The notes beneath the pieces are model-generated. The model saw only the letters and a program-made list of their open reading frames with translations, did not search any database and was not told the origin of the DNA. 64,000 bases of DNA from Streptomyces camelliae (GTDB taxonomy: Bacteria; Actinomycetota; Actinomycetes; Streptomycetales; Streptomycetaceae). Of the stretch, positions 26,461 through 35,587 are shown piece by piece (the stretch's first letter is position 1; each line of letters begins with the position of its first letter). A program made the position numbers and the translations under genes. The stretch is from positions 558,001-622,000 of the forward strand of contig NZ_CP115300.1 of assembly GCF_027625935.1 (NCBI RefSeq), read 5' to 3'.

Positions 26461-27060
26461 TCAGCGGTGCCGCCGCCCCGCGAGCCGTACGTCGACTGCG
26501 GTGAGCGCCAGGGCCAGCGGCCCGGGGGTCAGGAAGGCGAGGGGCGGGAGCACCCAGGCGCCGGCGGCGGCTGTGGCCAGGGCGAGGAGGATCAGGCCGG
26601 TGCCGCCGGGGTCGTGGACCGTGTCACGGGCGGCGGCGCGCAGGGCCGTTGCCCACTCGGTGACGGACTCGGGGCGGGCGCAGGTGCGGAGGCCGACCAG
26701 GCAGGCGCCGGCCGTGATGGCCGAGGCGGCGACGGTGAAGAGCGGGCCGCCGGGCAGGCCGGCGCGGGCCAGGGCGAGGTCGGCGGCCGAGAGGAGCAGC
26801 ACGGCCAGGGTCAGGGCCCCGGCCGCCAGGTCGGCGCGGCGCAGGCGTCGGCGGAGCAGCGCCGCGTACCGTCCCGCGGTGGCTGGCCGGTCCTCCCCCG
26901 CGCCGCGCAGGACCGCGCAGGCGGTGGACAGGGCGGCCGGTGCGGTGAGCAGCGGCAGGCAGGCCACGGCGGTGGCGAGGCCGACGCTGAGCATGTCGGC
27001 GAACAGGGTCATCCGGGGGCCGAACAGCTCGCCCGGCTCGCGGGTGCGGGGCTGGGACAT
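26461..27060 (-). CDS. YesL/DUF624-like membrane protein
   Basis: This 199-residue protein has about four to five hydrophobic segments (ADMLSVGLATAVACLPLL, LAAGALTLAVLLLSAADLAL, AWVLPPLAFLTPGPLALAL). YesL-family proteins are often encoded with carbohydrate ABC importers in Gram-positives, and the position directly after a MalG-type permease (6 bp) fits that. Its biochemical role is unknown. It is the last gene of a seven-gene minus-strand operon. Confidence 0.65.
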   Translation of the reverse strand: MSQPRTREPGELFGPRMTLFADMLSVGLATAVACLPLLTAPAALSTACAVLRGAGEDRPATAGRYAALLRRRLRRADLAAGALTLAVLLLSAADLALARAGLPGGPLFTVAASAITAGACLVGLRTCARPESVTEWATALRAAARDTVHDPGGTGLILLALATAAAGAWVLPPLAFLTPGPLALALTAVDVRLAGRRHR

Positions 27061-27065
27061 CCTGC

Positions 27066-27926
27066 TCACCCCTTCAGCCCGGAGCTGGCCATGCCCTCCA
27101 CGAGGAAGCGCTGGAAGGCGAGGAAGAACAGCACGATCGGCAGCAGGGCGATCACCGACATCGCGAACATCGGGCCGAACGACGACTGGCTGGAGGCGTC
27201 CACGAAGGAGCGCAGCGCCAGGGTGAGGGTGAACTTGTCCGGGTCGAAGAGGTAGATGAGCTGGGTGAAGAAGTCGTTCCAGGTCCAGATGAACGTGAAG
27301 ATCGCGGTGGTGATCAGGGCGGGCCGGGTCAGCGGCAGGACGATGGAGAAGAAGCTGCGGAAGGGCCCGCAGCCGTCGATGCGGGCGGCCTCCTCCAGTT
27401 CCCGGGGCAGGCCGCGCATGAACTGCACGATGAGGAAGACGAAGAACGCCTCGGTGGCGAGGAACTTCGGCAGGATCAGCGGCCAGTAGGTGTTCACCAG
27501 GCCGAGCTTGTTGAAGATGATGTACTGCGGGATCAGGACCGCGTGGTGCGGCAGCATGATCGTGGCGATCATGAAGGCGAACAGCGGGCGGCGCATCCGG
27601 AAGCGGAGCCGGGCGAAGGCGTAGGCGGCGAGGGAGCAGCTGAACACGTTGCCGAGGACGGCGCCGCCCGCGATCAGCAGCGAGTTGCCGAGCAGCCGCC
27701 AGATGGAGACGCCGTTCACGCCGTCCAGGGCGGTGGTGTAGTTCGACCATGCGATGTGGCTGGGCAGCAGGTCGAGGCTGGCGATGACCTCGTTCGCGGG
27801 CTTCAGCGAGGTGGCCAGCAGCCAGGCCAGCGGGTACAGCATGACGAGCAGAGCGGCCAGGCAGCCGGCGTGCAGGGCGATCCGTCCCCAGGCAACCCGC
27901 TTGCGGAGAAGGGCAGTTGTGGTCAT
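27066..27926 (-). CDS. Sugar ABC transporter permease, MalG type
   Basis: This 286-residue membrane protein has six predicted segments and the EAA loop ELEEAARIDGCGPFRSFFS around residues 190-208. It carries the late motif IWTWNDFFTQLIYL common in MalG/LacG permeases. The ATG overlaps the upstream permease stop by 4 bp. With the adjacent permease and lipoprotein it forms an importer whose ATPase is encoded elsewhere. Confidence 0.92.
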   Translation of the reverse strand: MTTTALLRKRVAWGRIALHAGCLAALLVMLYPLAWLLATSLKPANEVIASLDLLPSHIAWSNYTTALDGVNGVSIWRLLGNSLLIAGGAVLGNVFSCSLAAYAFARLRFRMRRPLFAFMIATIMLPHHAVLIPQYIIFNKLGLVNTYWPLILPKFLATEAFFVFLIVQFMRGLPRELEEAARIDGCGPFRSFFSIVLPLTRPALITTAIFTFIWTWNDFFTQLIYLFDPDKFTLTLALRSFVDASSQSSFGPMFAMSVIALLPIVLFFLAFQRFLVEGMASSGLKG

Positions 27927-28861
27927 CGCTCCCCCTCGGAGGCGTAGAAGACCCAGGAGCGTGAGGTGCGGAAGAGTACGGCGGTGACGGCTCCGATGAC
28001 GAGCAGCAGGACCCAGGCCATGGCGGAGGCGTAGCCCATGTGGGAGGCGACGAAGCCCCGGTCGTAGAGGTAGAGGGTGTAGACCAGCGTGGAGTCGGCG
28101 GGGCCGCCCTTGCCGGCGCTGATCGCGAAGGCGGGGGTGAAGACCTGGAAGGCCTGGATGGTCTGGAGGACCAGGTTGAAGAACAGCACCGGGGACAGCA
28201 TCGGCACGGTCACGGAGACGAACTGCCGCCATTTCCCCGCCCCGTCGACGGCGGCTGCCTCGTACAGCTCGGCGGGTATCTGCTGGAGTCCGGCGAGGAA
28301 GATGACCATGGGGGCGCCGAACTGCCAGACCGTCAGCAGGGCGACGGCCAGCAGGGCCCAGCCCGGCTGGTTGACCCAGCCGCCGGTGCCGAGGAGATGG
28401 TCCACGGTACCGCCGTCGTTGAAGACCGCCCGCCACACCAGGGCGACGGACATCGACGCGCCCAGCAGCGAGGGGGCGTAGAACGCGGAGCGGTAGAAGC
28501 CCTTACCGCGTTTCATGCCTTTCAGGGCGAGGGCGACCACCAGCGCGAGGCCCAGCTGGAGGGGTACGGCGATGACGACATAGGTGAGAGTCGTCAGCAC
28601 CGAGCGCCAGTAGCGCGGGTCCTCGGTGAACATCTGCACGTAGTTGCGCAGGCCCACCCAGTGCGGCGGGTCGAACAGGTCGTAGTCGGTGAACGACAGA
28701 TACAGCGACACGGCCATCGGCAGCAGGGTCAGCACGGTCGCGCCGAGCACCCACGGGGAGAGGAACACCCAGGCGGCGCCCTGGCGTTCGCGTGTCGGGC
28801 GGCGCTGTGCCGAGGCGGCGGACCGGTGGGCGGTGGGCGCGGGGACGTCGGTGGTGGTCAT
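27923..28861 (-). CDS. Sugar ABC transporter permease, MalF type
   Basis: This 312-residue membrane protein has a 30-residue cytoplasmic N terminus and then six segments starting WVFLSPWVLGATVLTLLP. The EAA loop is ELYEAAAVDGAGKWRQFVSV. The start overlaps the binding-protein stop by 4 bp (ATGA), indicating coupled translation. Confidence 0.92.
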   Translation of the reverse strand: MTTTDVPAPTAHRSAASAQRRPTRERQGAAWVFLSPWVLGATVLTLLPMAVSLYLSFTDYDLFDPPHWVGLRNYVQMFTEDPRYWRSVLTTLTYVVIAVPLQLGLALVVALALKGMKRGKGFYRSAFYAPSLLGASMSVALVWRAVFNDGGTVDHLLGTGGWVNQPGWALLAVALLTVWQFGAPMVIFLAGLQQIPAELYEAAAVDGAGKWRQFVSVTVPMLSPVLFFNLVLQTIQAFQVFTPAFAISAGKGGPADSTLVYTLYLYDRGFVASHMGYASAMAWVLLLVIGAVTAVLFRTSRSWVFYASEGER

Positions 28862-30141
28862 GACCTCAGCTCCGCCTTCGCCTCGGTGACATAGTTCTCG
28901 GCCGCCGTGCGGGGCGACATGCGCTCGTACGACACCTGGTCGTAGTCGCGCTGGAAGGTGGTCTGCAGCGCGTTGTCGCCGGAGGGCGGGGCCTGCGGCG
29001 GGTCCTTGAGGGTGCCTTCCAGGGAGGCCTGGTAGTCGGCGACGGTCCGGTCGAAGCCGGTGAGCCGCGGTCCGATGTCCTTGCGGATCGTCTCGTTGAC
29101 GGGGATGCCGCGGGTCGCGCCGAGGATCTTCGCCGCGTCGGGGTCGTTGACGAGGAAGTCGATCAACTGGGCTGCCTGCGTGGCGTGATGGGTGTGGGCT
29201 CCGATACCGAGGAACATCGACGGCTTGAAGTACTGGCCGGGGGTGCCGTCCGCGCCGGAGGGCATCGGGGCGAGCGCCACGCCGCCCTTGACGAGGGCGC
29301 CGTAACCGCTGGCGGGCGCGTCCCAGTTGACGTCGGAGGTGGCCTTGCCGCGGCCGAGCGGGGTGTTCTCGACGGATCCGTCGAGCTGGGTGGTCTGCTC
29401 GGCGGGCGATACGGCGCCCTCGCGGCGCAGCCGGTCGGTGAAGGTCCACCAGCGGGTGAGGTCGGCGGCGGTGAAGCCGAGCCCCCGGTCCTTGGTGTAG
29501 AGGGACTTGCCCTGGCCGCGCAGCCAGATCTCGAAGGCGTCCTCGCTCTGCCCGGGGTCGGTGCCGCCCGGCCGGCCGGTCTTCTTCGCCAGGGCGCGCA
29601 TCGCGTCGGCCCACTGGTCCCAGGTCCAGCCGCGGCCGGGCAGCGGCACTCCGGAGCGGCGCCAGGCCTGGACGTCGTAGACGACGGTCTCGGTACCCCG
29701 GCCCTGCGGAACCGCGTACTGCGCGCCGCGGACCCGACCGGTGGCGAGCAGTCCGGGGTCGATGCCGTCGGTGCGCAGTAACCGCCGCTGCCGGCCCAGG
29801 TCGAGCAGGACGCCGCCGGAGGCGTACTGGTCGATCTGCCGGTAGTCGAGCTGCATCACGTCGGGTGCGTCGCCGCCGGCGGCCTGGGTGGCGAGCTTCT
29901 GCTTGTAGGCGTCGTAGCCGGAGAACGACGTCTGCACCCGTACGTCCGGATGCCGCTGTTCGAACAGGGCGACGGCCTTCTCGGTGCGCGCGGCGCGGTC
30001 GGGGTTGCCCCACCACGTGTAGCGCAGCACGATCCTGCCGCCGTCGGCCGACTCCCCGGATCCGCCGCAGCCGGCCAGCACCGCGCACAGGGCAAGTGCG
30101 GCGGCCGACGAGCAGAACCCCTTTGTCCTGTGTCCGGGCAT
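28858..30141 (-). CDS. Sugar ABC transporter substrate-binding lipoprotein
   Basis: This 427-residue protein has a lipoprotein signal ending in LAGC with Cys25 and is a family 1 solute-binding protein (RYTWWGNPDRAARTEKA, then QAAGGDAPDVMQLDYRQ). It is anchored outside the membrane and delivers an oligosaccharide to the two permeases. The ligand is unknown. The operon also encodes a Gfo/Idh/MocA oxidoreductase and a PmoA-like protein, which suggests an unusual or derivatised sugar. Confidence 0.9.
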   Translation of the reverse strand: MPGHRTKGFCSSAAALALCAVLAGCGGSGESADGGRIVLRYTWWGNPDRAARTEKAVALFEQRHPDVRVQTSFSGYDAYKQKLATQAAGGDAPDVMQLDYRQIDQYASGGVLLDLGRQRRLLRTDGIDPGLLATGRVRGAQYAVPQGRGTETVVYDVQAWRRSGVPLPGRGWTWDQWADAMRALAKKTGRPGGTDPGQSEDAFEIWLRGQGKSLYTKDRGLGFTAADLTRWWTFTDRLRREGAVSPAEQTTQLDGSVENTPLGRGKATSDVNWDAPASGYGALVKGGVALAPMPSGADGTPGQYFKPSMFLGIGAHTHHATQAAQLIDFLVNDPDAAKILGATRGIPVNETIRKDIGPRLTGFDRTVADYQASLEGTLKDPPQAPPSGDNALQTTFQRDYDQVSYERMSPRTAAENYVTEAKAELRS

Positions 30142-30182
30142 GCCGAGGTCACCTCTTCCTCATCGCCGGTGCCGGGTGGCTG

Positions 30183-30938
30183 CTAGGCCGTCGGCTTGCC
30201 GTCGTAGGGCAGTGTCGTGCCGGGCAGGGCGTACTCGTCCCGGCGCCCGCACATCCCGAAGCCGCCCACGCGACTCGGCTCGCTCCGGTACGCGGTCGCG
30301 TCGGCGAGGTAGGCCGGCTCGCCCGACTCCAGGGCGTCGAGCTGGGCGCCGGTGCGTTCGGCGGCGGCGAGGGCGCCGGCCCGCCACAGCTCGCGCCAGG
30401 CGGGCACCCGGGCCCGGACCAGGCGGGCGGCGGCCCGCTGGAACGCGCGGTACGGGCCGTTGTCGCCGGCGATCATGGCCTCGCGCAGGGCGAGATAGCC
30501 CTCGACGGCCAGGTCACGGCGGCGCCGGGCGGCGGCCTCGGTGTCCGGGCCGGTGCCCGGCGGGAGGGTGGCGGCGGCCGCGTACCGCTCGGGGTCGGCG
30601 AGCACCTCGGGCGGGAAGGTGAACACGGCGTCCCCGGCCTCGGGCAGGCCGCTGTTCTGCATGAGCACCGTGATCCGCAGATCGCCGCCCTGCACCATGC
30701 GGTGCACGGTGCCCGGGGTGAACCAGGCGAGCGAGCCGGGCTCCAGCGGGATGTCCCGGTAGCCGTCGGGGCTCAGGGTCTGCACCGCACCCCGGCCGGC
30801 GGTGACGACGTACGCCTCGGTGCAGACCAGGTGCAGATGCGGGCTGCCGCCGCAGACACCGTCGGCGGCCTCCCAGTCGTAGGCGCTCAGGTGCGACAGA
30901 CCGACGGCGCCGGGCAGGGGGGAGGACGGTTCGCTCAC
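30183..30938 (-). CDS. Cupin-domain sugar-metabolism protein
   Basis: This 251-residue protein has an N-terminal cupin-like barrel (SPHLHLVCTEAYVVTAGRGAVQ, then PGSLAWFTPGTVHRM), followed by a helical C-terminal half (AAARRRRDLAVEGYLALREAM). The His in HLHLV and the HRM near residue 90 could bind a metal. Function is not known; isomerase or ligand-sensing roles are possible. The GTG at 30938 overlaps the upstream stop (GTGA); another GTG lies one codon further upstream. Confidence 0.65.
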   Translation of the reverse strand: MSEPSSPLPGAVGLSHLSAYDWEAADGVCGGSPHLHLVCTEAYVVTAGRGAVQTLSPDGYRDIPLEPGSLAWFTPGTVHRMVQGGDLRITVLMQNSGLPEAGDAVFTFPPEVLADPERYAAAATLPPGTGPDTEAAARRRRDLAVEGYLALREAMIAGDNGPYRAFQRAAARLVRARVPAWRELWRAGALAAAERTGAQLDALESGEPAYLADATAYRSEPSRVGGFGMCGRRDEYALPGTTLPYDGKPTA

Positions 30939-31867
30939 CACGGCAGGCCCTCCAGGTGGCGGGTGACCCGGTCGCGGTCCCAGGCGCCGTCGGCGATCAC
31001 CACCCGGTAGCGGTAGCCGAAGCTCTCCCCCGGCGGCAGGGCGAACTCCTCGAAGAAGGCCCAGGAGAACGCGACGGTCGGGATCGGCTCGGAGCGGACG
31101 AACCAGTGCGAGGCGTGGATCGCGGACGACTCGTCGAGGTTCTCCGGGGCGTGCGCGAAGACGAGGGTGGAGTGGGCATCGGTCTCGTCGTGTTCGGTGG
31201 TGAAGGCCAGCCAGGGCCCCTGACTGCCCATCATTTTCTCGGCGCCGACGCCCGGTTCGGAGTCGGGCGTGAACACGGCGCCACCGGTGAAGTCGCGCGG
31301 ACCGCGCCACTGGAGCCCGGTGTAGCCGGCCATCTCGCGGCCGGCGGTGGTCGGCGAGCCGAACAGCAGAGGTTTGTCATGCGTGTTGGTGAGGTGGATG
31401 GACCAGTCCAGGGTCCAGGCGCCGGCCTCCTCGTCCACCGAGTGCACCGTCAGGCCACGCACCTCGCGCGCCCATTCCCGGCCGCCGTTCTCGACCCAGG
31501 TCAACTCCTCGGTGACATCGAGGCGTTCATCGGTCACGGCGATCTCGGTGAAGCCGTCGTGCCGCATCGAGCCGACCCGGTCGGGCAGCCGCAGGTAACC
31601 CTCGCCGTGCACATAGCAGTTGCCGCCCCAGAAGTTCTGCCCGGACAGATGACTGGCCGTCATCTGCAGGCCCTTGTGCCAGCGGTGGTCGTTCGGCCGG
31701 TAACCGGTCACCGTGCGCCCGGCGAGGGTGCGCAGGGGGTGGGCGTAGGGCTTGCGGGCCTCGAAGGCGTCCGGGTCGGGCCGGTAGACGTAGCGGAGGA
31801 TCTCGGTTCCATTGGATGCCTGGACCGCGAGGTGCTCACCGTGGACGTGGCTGACTCGGATGCTCAT
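30935..31867 (-). CDS. PmoA/DUF6807-family protein
   Basis: This 310-residue protein matches the family annotated as methane oxygenase PmoA-like (DUF6807), which despite the name is found in sugar-degradation operons. Features are YRPNDHRWHKGLQMTASHLSG near residues 57-77 with two conserved His, and EFALPPGESFGYRYRVVIAD near the C terminus. It likely has a galactose-mutarotase-like beta-sandwich and may act on a sugar derivative. It overlaps both neighbours by 4 bp and is translated with them. Confidence 0.75.
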   Translation of the reverse strand: MSIRVSHVHGEHLAVQASNGTEILRYVYRPDPDAFEARKPYAHPLRTLAGRTVTGYRPNDHRWHKGLQMTASHLSGQNFWGGNCYVHGEGYLRLPDRVGSMRHDGFTEIAVTDERLDVTEELTWVENGGREWAREVRGLTVHSVDEEAGAWTLDWSIHLTNTHDKPLLFGSPTTAGREMAGYTGLQWRGPRDFTGGAVFTPDSEPGVGAEKMMGSQGPWLAFTTEHDETDAHSTLVFAHAPENLDESSAIHASHWFVRSEPIPTVAFSWAFFEEFALPPGESFGYRYRVVIADGAWDRDRVTRHLEGLPW

Positions 31868-32979
31868 GCGCGCTCCTTCGGGGCCCAGTCGGGGTGGTCG
31901 CCGTGCATGGCCGCGTAGTAGGGGTCGCCGGGGCCGATCTCGCCCTTACGCACCGGCTGCCCGGTGAACGCCGCCTTGTACAGGGCGGCGGCGAACTCCA
32001 GGGTGGCGCGCGCCTCGGGACCGCTGCCCGGGGGACGCTCGCCGCGGTCGAACGCGTCGAGGAGGGTGCCGAGCTGGGCGATGTGCGAGCTGGGCACGTC
32101 CTGCGCCGGGGTCCGCCAGGCCGCGGCTCGCTCGGGATCGACGTGCGGCGCGGGGGTGTACACCCAGTCGTCGTTGCTGTGCCCGTACAGATGGGTCAGT
32201 TCCAGTGTGGCGTCGGCGCAGTCGACGCGGATGCGGCTGACCTCGTGCGGAGACAGGACACTGTTGACGACGGTGGCGAGCGCACCGCCGCGGAAGCGGA
32301 CCAGGGCGGTGGAGACGTCCTCGCTCTCGACGTCGTGGACCAGCCGGCCCGCCATGGCCCGCACCTCCTCCCACTCCCCCAGCAGGTGCAGCAGCAGGTC
32401 GTACTGGTGGATGCCGTGCCCCATGGTCGGCCCGCCGCCCTCGCTCGCCCACCGGCCGCGCCACGGCACGGCGTAGTAGCCGGCGTCCCGGTGCCAGGTG
32501 GTCTGGCAGTGCGCGACCAGCGGGGTGCCCAGCTCGCCGCGCGTGATCAGGTCCCGGGCGTGTACGGCACCGGAGCCGTAGCGGTGCTGGAAGATGACCG
32601 AGGCGTAGGCGCCGGAGGCCTCCTCGGCGGCGGCGATGTCGTCGTACTCGGCCAGCGACAGACACAGCGGCTTCTCACACAGCACCCAGGCGCCCGCTTT
32701 GAGCGCGGCCACGGTCTGCTCACGGTGCAGGGCGGGCGGGGTGCCGATGAGAACGAGATCGGGGCGTACGGCGTCGAGCATGGCCTCGGTCGAGGTGAAC
32801 CCGGCGACCCGCGCACCCGCCTCCTGCCGGAAGGCCTCCAGTCTCCCCTCGTCCACATCGACGGCGGCGACGAGTTCGACGCGCTCCGCATGGGCTCTGA
32901 GCGCGGGAAGATGACTGCCGGTGACGATGGCGCCGGTGCCGATGACAGCGACACGGCGGCGGGGTGCGGACAAGGGCAT
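31864..32979 (-). CDS. Gfo/Idh/MocA-family oxidoreductase
   Basis: This 371-residue NAD(P)-dependent enzyme has the N-terminal Rossmann motif VAVIGTGAIVTGSHLPAL, the conserved dipeptide CEKPLCLS with catalytic-type Lys, and the active-site region GGGPTMGHGIHQYDLLLHLLGE with His residues. Members oxidise or epimerise sugars and inositols. It is the first gene of the operon. A LacI-type operator lies 42 bp upstream of the ATG. The start at 32979 is preferred over the longer frame because it gives the usual short lead before the Rossmann fold. Confidence 0.88.
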   Translation of the reverse strand: MPLSAPRRRVAVIGTGAIVTGSHLPALRAHAERVELVAAVDVDEGRLEAFRQEAGARVAGFTSTEAMLDAVRPDLVLIGTPPALHREQTVAALKAGAWVLCEKPLCLSLAEYDDIAAAEEASGAYASVIFQHRYGSGAVHARDLITRGELGTPLVAHCQTTWHRDAGYYAVPWRGRWASEGGGPTMGHGIHQYDLLLHLLGEWEEVRAMAGRLVHDVESEDVSTALVRFRGGALATVVNSVLSPHEVSRIRVDCADATLELTHLYGHSNDDWVYTPAPHVDPERAAAWRTPAQDVPSSHIAQLGTLLDAFDRGERPPGSGPEARATLEFAAALYKAAFTGQPVRKGEIGPGDPYYAAMHGDHPDWAPKERA

Positions 32980-33021
32980 ACGGCGCTCCTGAGGGCTCGG
33001 CACACGGATTCAAGCACGAGG

Positions 33022-33037
33022 GAGAAAGCGCTTGCTC
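33022..33037. promoter_or_regulatory. LacI-type operator of the second sugar operon
   Basis: GAGAAAGCGCTTGCTC is a near-perfect 16-bp palindrome with the AAGCGCTT centre typical of LacI/GalR operators. It lies 42 bp upstream of the first gene of the minus-strand operon. No LacI gene is in the window, so the repressor must be encoded elsewhere. Confidence 0.6.
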
Positions 33038-33076
33038 CGTACGAGGCGACCCTAGGGGCGCAGGGATTGTCAGGAC

Positions 33077-33860
33077 AACCCCTGTGCGGGGAGAAATCGC
33101 TGGTGGCCGTGGCCGCGGCACAGGTGCCGGTCCTGGTCCACGCCTCGTCCGTCGGCGCGTACTCTCCGGGCTCCAAGGACGATGGCCGGCCGACGCACGG
33201 CCGGCCGGACGCCGCGTACGGCCGCGAGAAGGCCTGCCTGGAGCGGACGCTGGACGTCTTCGAGCGTGATCACCCCGAGGTCGGAGTGGTGCGCATGCGC
33301 CCGGCCCTCCTGTTCCAGCGTGCGTCGGCGAGCGAGCAGCGTCGCATCTTCGGCGGCCGTCCCCCCGCCCGGTCCGCCGACCCGATCCGAGCTGTTGCCC
33401 GTCCTCCCGGGCATGCCCGGCCCCACCGAGCAGGTGCGGCACACGGCCGACGTCGCGCACCTTCCGTCTTGCGCTGCGTTCTGTCTTGCGCTGCGTTCCG
33501 CCGCCGCACGAGGGGCCTTCAACACCGCCGCCGAGCCCGTGGTGGACACCGGCCTGCCCGCGCAGATGCTGGACCGCCGCCCGATACGGCTGCCCCGTAC
33601 GACCGCCCGATACGGCTCCCCCGTACGACCGCCCGGTCCACGATCGGCGCCGCCTGGCGGCCGCAGGTCCTGCCCGCGTCCCCTCACCTCTACGACGCCG
33701 CACTGCGGCTGCCCCTGATGGACTGCACACGGGCCCGCCACACACAGGGCCGGCAACCGGAGCGCTCCGCGCCCGGAGGTGCTGCGAGAGTTCGTGAACA
33801 GGCTTCGGAAGGGTGCCGGGGAGAGCACCGCCCCCTTCTTGCGCGGCCGCAAGGCAGGCT
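33077..33860 (+). pseudogene. NAD-dependent epimerase/dehydratase remnant
   Basis: The fragments match the middle and end of an SDR-type epimerase but lie in three frames. VPVLVHASSVGAYSPGSKDD, then YGREKACLERTLDVFE and VRMRPALLFQRASASEQRR are in one frame. LLPVLPGMPGPTEQVRHTADVA and ARGAFNTAAEPVVDTGLPAQ continue in a second. SPHLYDAALRLPLMDCTRAR returns to the first and VLREFVNRLRKGAGEST is in a third. The whole nucleotide-binding N terminus is absent. It is certainly non-functional as written. Left boundary is approximate. Confidence 0.8.
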
Positions 33861-33890
33861 GAACGCGAAGCGGCCCGCTGCGGCCCTTGC

Positions 33891-34241
33891 TCAGGAATCC
33901 GCCTGCGACCGCTCGGTGGCGCCATGGCGCTCGGCCTCGTCCCTGATCAGCATCGACAGCAGAGAGGCCACGGTCAGGCCGGCCTCGGCCGGATGGCGCA
34001 GGATCTTGCTCGGATCGATCCTGTACTGGTTGACGCGCCCCTTGCGGGTGTGGGACAGGTAACCGTCCCGCTCCAGATCGGAGATGATCTTCTGGACGGC
34101 ACGTTCCGTGAGCCGGCAGCGGGCCGCGATGTCACGGATGCGCACATTGTGGTTGTCCGCGATGCTGGCCAGGACGCGCGCGTGACTGGTCAGGAACGTC
34201 CATCCGGTGTGCGGCTCGGGCACTCCGTCGACTACCACCAT
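33891..34241 (-). CDS. Winged-helix transcriptional regulator
   Basis: This 116-residue protein has a winged helix-turn-helix over most of its length: SHARVLASIADNHNVRIRDI, then CRLTERAVQKIISDLERDG (recognition helix) and YLSHTRKGRVNQYRID (wing). It resembles small MarR/HxlR-like regulators. The ATG at 34241 is chosen; a longer frame adds 16 residues of AT-rich intergenic sequence. It is divergent from the STAS-ANTAR gene with 119 bp between them, which suggests shared control. Confidence 0.75.
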   Translation of the reverse strand: MVVVDGVPEPHTGWTFLTSHARVLASIADNHNVRIRDIAARCRLTERAVQKIISDLERDGYLSHTRKGRVNQYRIDPSKILRHPAEAGLTVASLLSMLIRDEAERHGATERSQADS

Positions 34242-34360
34242 GCCCAAATCGTACGACTGCGCTTTCAGGATCACAAAAACACGAAACAATATTCAGGTAC
34301 GACTTGACGTGTCATGGGGTGCCGGATGAGCCTGGAGTCAGGCATGGGGAGGAGGCGATC

Positions 34361-35149
34361 ATGCCGGAACAATCCTCCGAGAGGCCGTCGATCAGTGCGA
34401 ACGGCCACCGCCCGTCTCCTCCTGCGAAGGCCCAGCTGCTGGTGCAGGCGGGGCGGGGACACCGCCGTGTGACCGTCACCGTGAGAGGCGAGTTCTTCCT
34501 CGACGACAGCCAGAGCCTGCGGCACGCCCTGTGCGACGCCCTCGCGAGGTCGGCGCAGGGAGTCGAACTGGACCTGAGCGGGCTGACGTTCGCCGACTGC
34601 TCCGCACTCAACGTGCTGCTGGCCGTGCGCCGCGAGGCGGTCGAGACGGGAAAGAGCGTCACCGTCACCGCTGCCAGCCCCGCCGCGGAGCGGCTGCTGA
34701 CCTTCACGGACACCTACGACCTCTTCTCGGCCCGGCACGACGACGCCGGCCCGCCCGTCGGGACACCCACGCCCCCCGGGAAGCCCGGACGGCGGCAGGA
34801 GGACACCGACGACGGCCTCCTGCAGACCGAGCTCGTCCAGCTCCGGCGTGCGCTGCGCACCCGCCCGGACATCGACCTGGCCCGCGGCATCCTCATGGCG
34901 TCCTTCGGTCTGGATGCCGACCAGGCATGGGAAGTGCTGGTCACGGCCTCCCAGCACACCAACACCAAGCTGCATCGCCTGGCCAGCGACGTGGTGACCA
35001 CGGTGCGGGGCACTTCTTTGCCGGAACCCATCCGCAGACAGCTCACGGCGGCCGTCGCCAGAACGCGCCACGCGAACGGTCATCCGCGCCGCCCTACCCT
35101 CACGGACTCGGCTCGGCAGGCGGTGTGCCGGACACAGGAGCACTCGTAG
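34361..35149 (+). CDS. STAS-ANTAR domain fusion protein
   Basis: This 262-residue protein joins an anti-sigma-factor-antagonist-like STAS domain (about residues 25-125, DLSGLTFADCSALNVLL with the phosphorylatable-type Ser81) to a C-terminal ANTAR RNA-binding domain (about residues 155-215, TELVQLRRALRTR, then IDLARGILMASFGLDADQAW). STAS domains take part in partner-switching control of sigma factors; ANTAR domains bind paired hairpins in nascent RNA and prevent termination. A linker rich in Pro and Gly separates the two. The ATG at 34361 follows a GGGAGGAGG ribosome site. The product may link stress signalling to antitermination; its targets are unknown. Confidence 0.82.
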   Translation: MPEQSSERPSISANGHRPSPPAKAQLLVQAGRGHRRVTVTVRGEFFLDDSQSLRHALCDALARSAQGVELDLSGLTFADCSALNVLLAVRREAVETGKSVTVTAASPAAERLLTFTDTYDLFSARHDDAGPPVGTPTPPGKPGRRQEDTDDGLLQTELVQLRRALRTRPDIDLARGILMASFGLDADQAWEVLVTASQHTNTKLHRLASDVVTTVRGTSLPEPIRRQLTAAVARTRHANGHPRRPTLTDSARQAVCRTQEHS

Positions 35150-35587
35150 GCGGCGGGCCGTGACGCGGGGCGGAGGGCGGAGGAGACACACGCGCTCGCT
35201 CCTTCGCCCTCGGCCATCCCCGGTTTCCCCGGCTCCACCCGGATCCGAGCGAGGGACGCCGGATGACTCAGTCCTCGCCCCTGACGATGTTCCACTCGGC
35301 CCTCGTGCGCGCGATGGGTGAGGCGCTCTCGCCCTCTACGGCGGCGACACAGGTACGCAAGCCCTTGTTCCGGAGGCGACGCGCCTTGGCCCAGCCGCTT
35401 TCGGCCACTCGAAGAGACGTTTTCGGTGCGGTTCGCGTGGTCACTGCGTTTCATCTTCTCTCTGCGTGTTGCGTGCCCATCGAGTTGCCCGGTGTCGCGT
35501 GCGCAAACGTCGCCCCGCCATGTCGCAGCAGCTGAGCCCGAGTTGCGCGGAACACGGGCTCGTACGACTCGTCCGTCCGAACACCGC
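35150..35587. other. Intergenic region without a recognised gene
   Basis: Frames exist on both strands here, but their composition is unlike neighbouring genes and no family or ribosome site was seen. The region has several stretches of lower GC, such as TTTCATCTTCTCTCTGCG near 35450, so it may be remnant or regulatory sequence. Confidence 0.35.

Noticed and set aside
31894..34062. Long plus-strand frame across the oxidoreductase and epimerase remnant
   Set aside because: Only the 33.08-33.86 kb part has family similarity, and that continues in other frames; the rest is antisense.
35263..35535. 90-codon ORF after the STAS-ANTAR gene
   Set aside because: No ribosome site, no family and poor third-position bias compared with neighbours.
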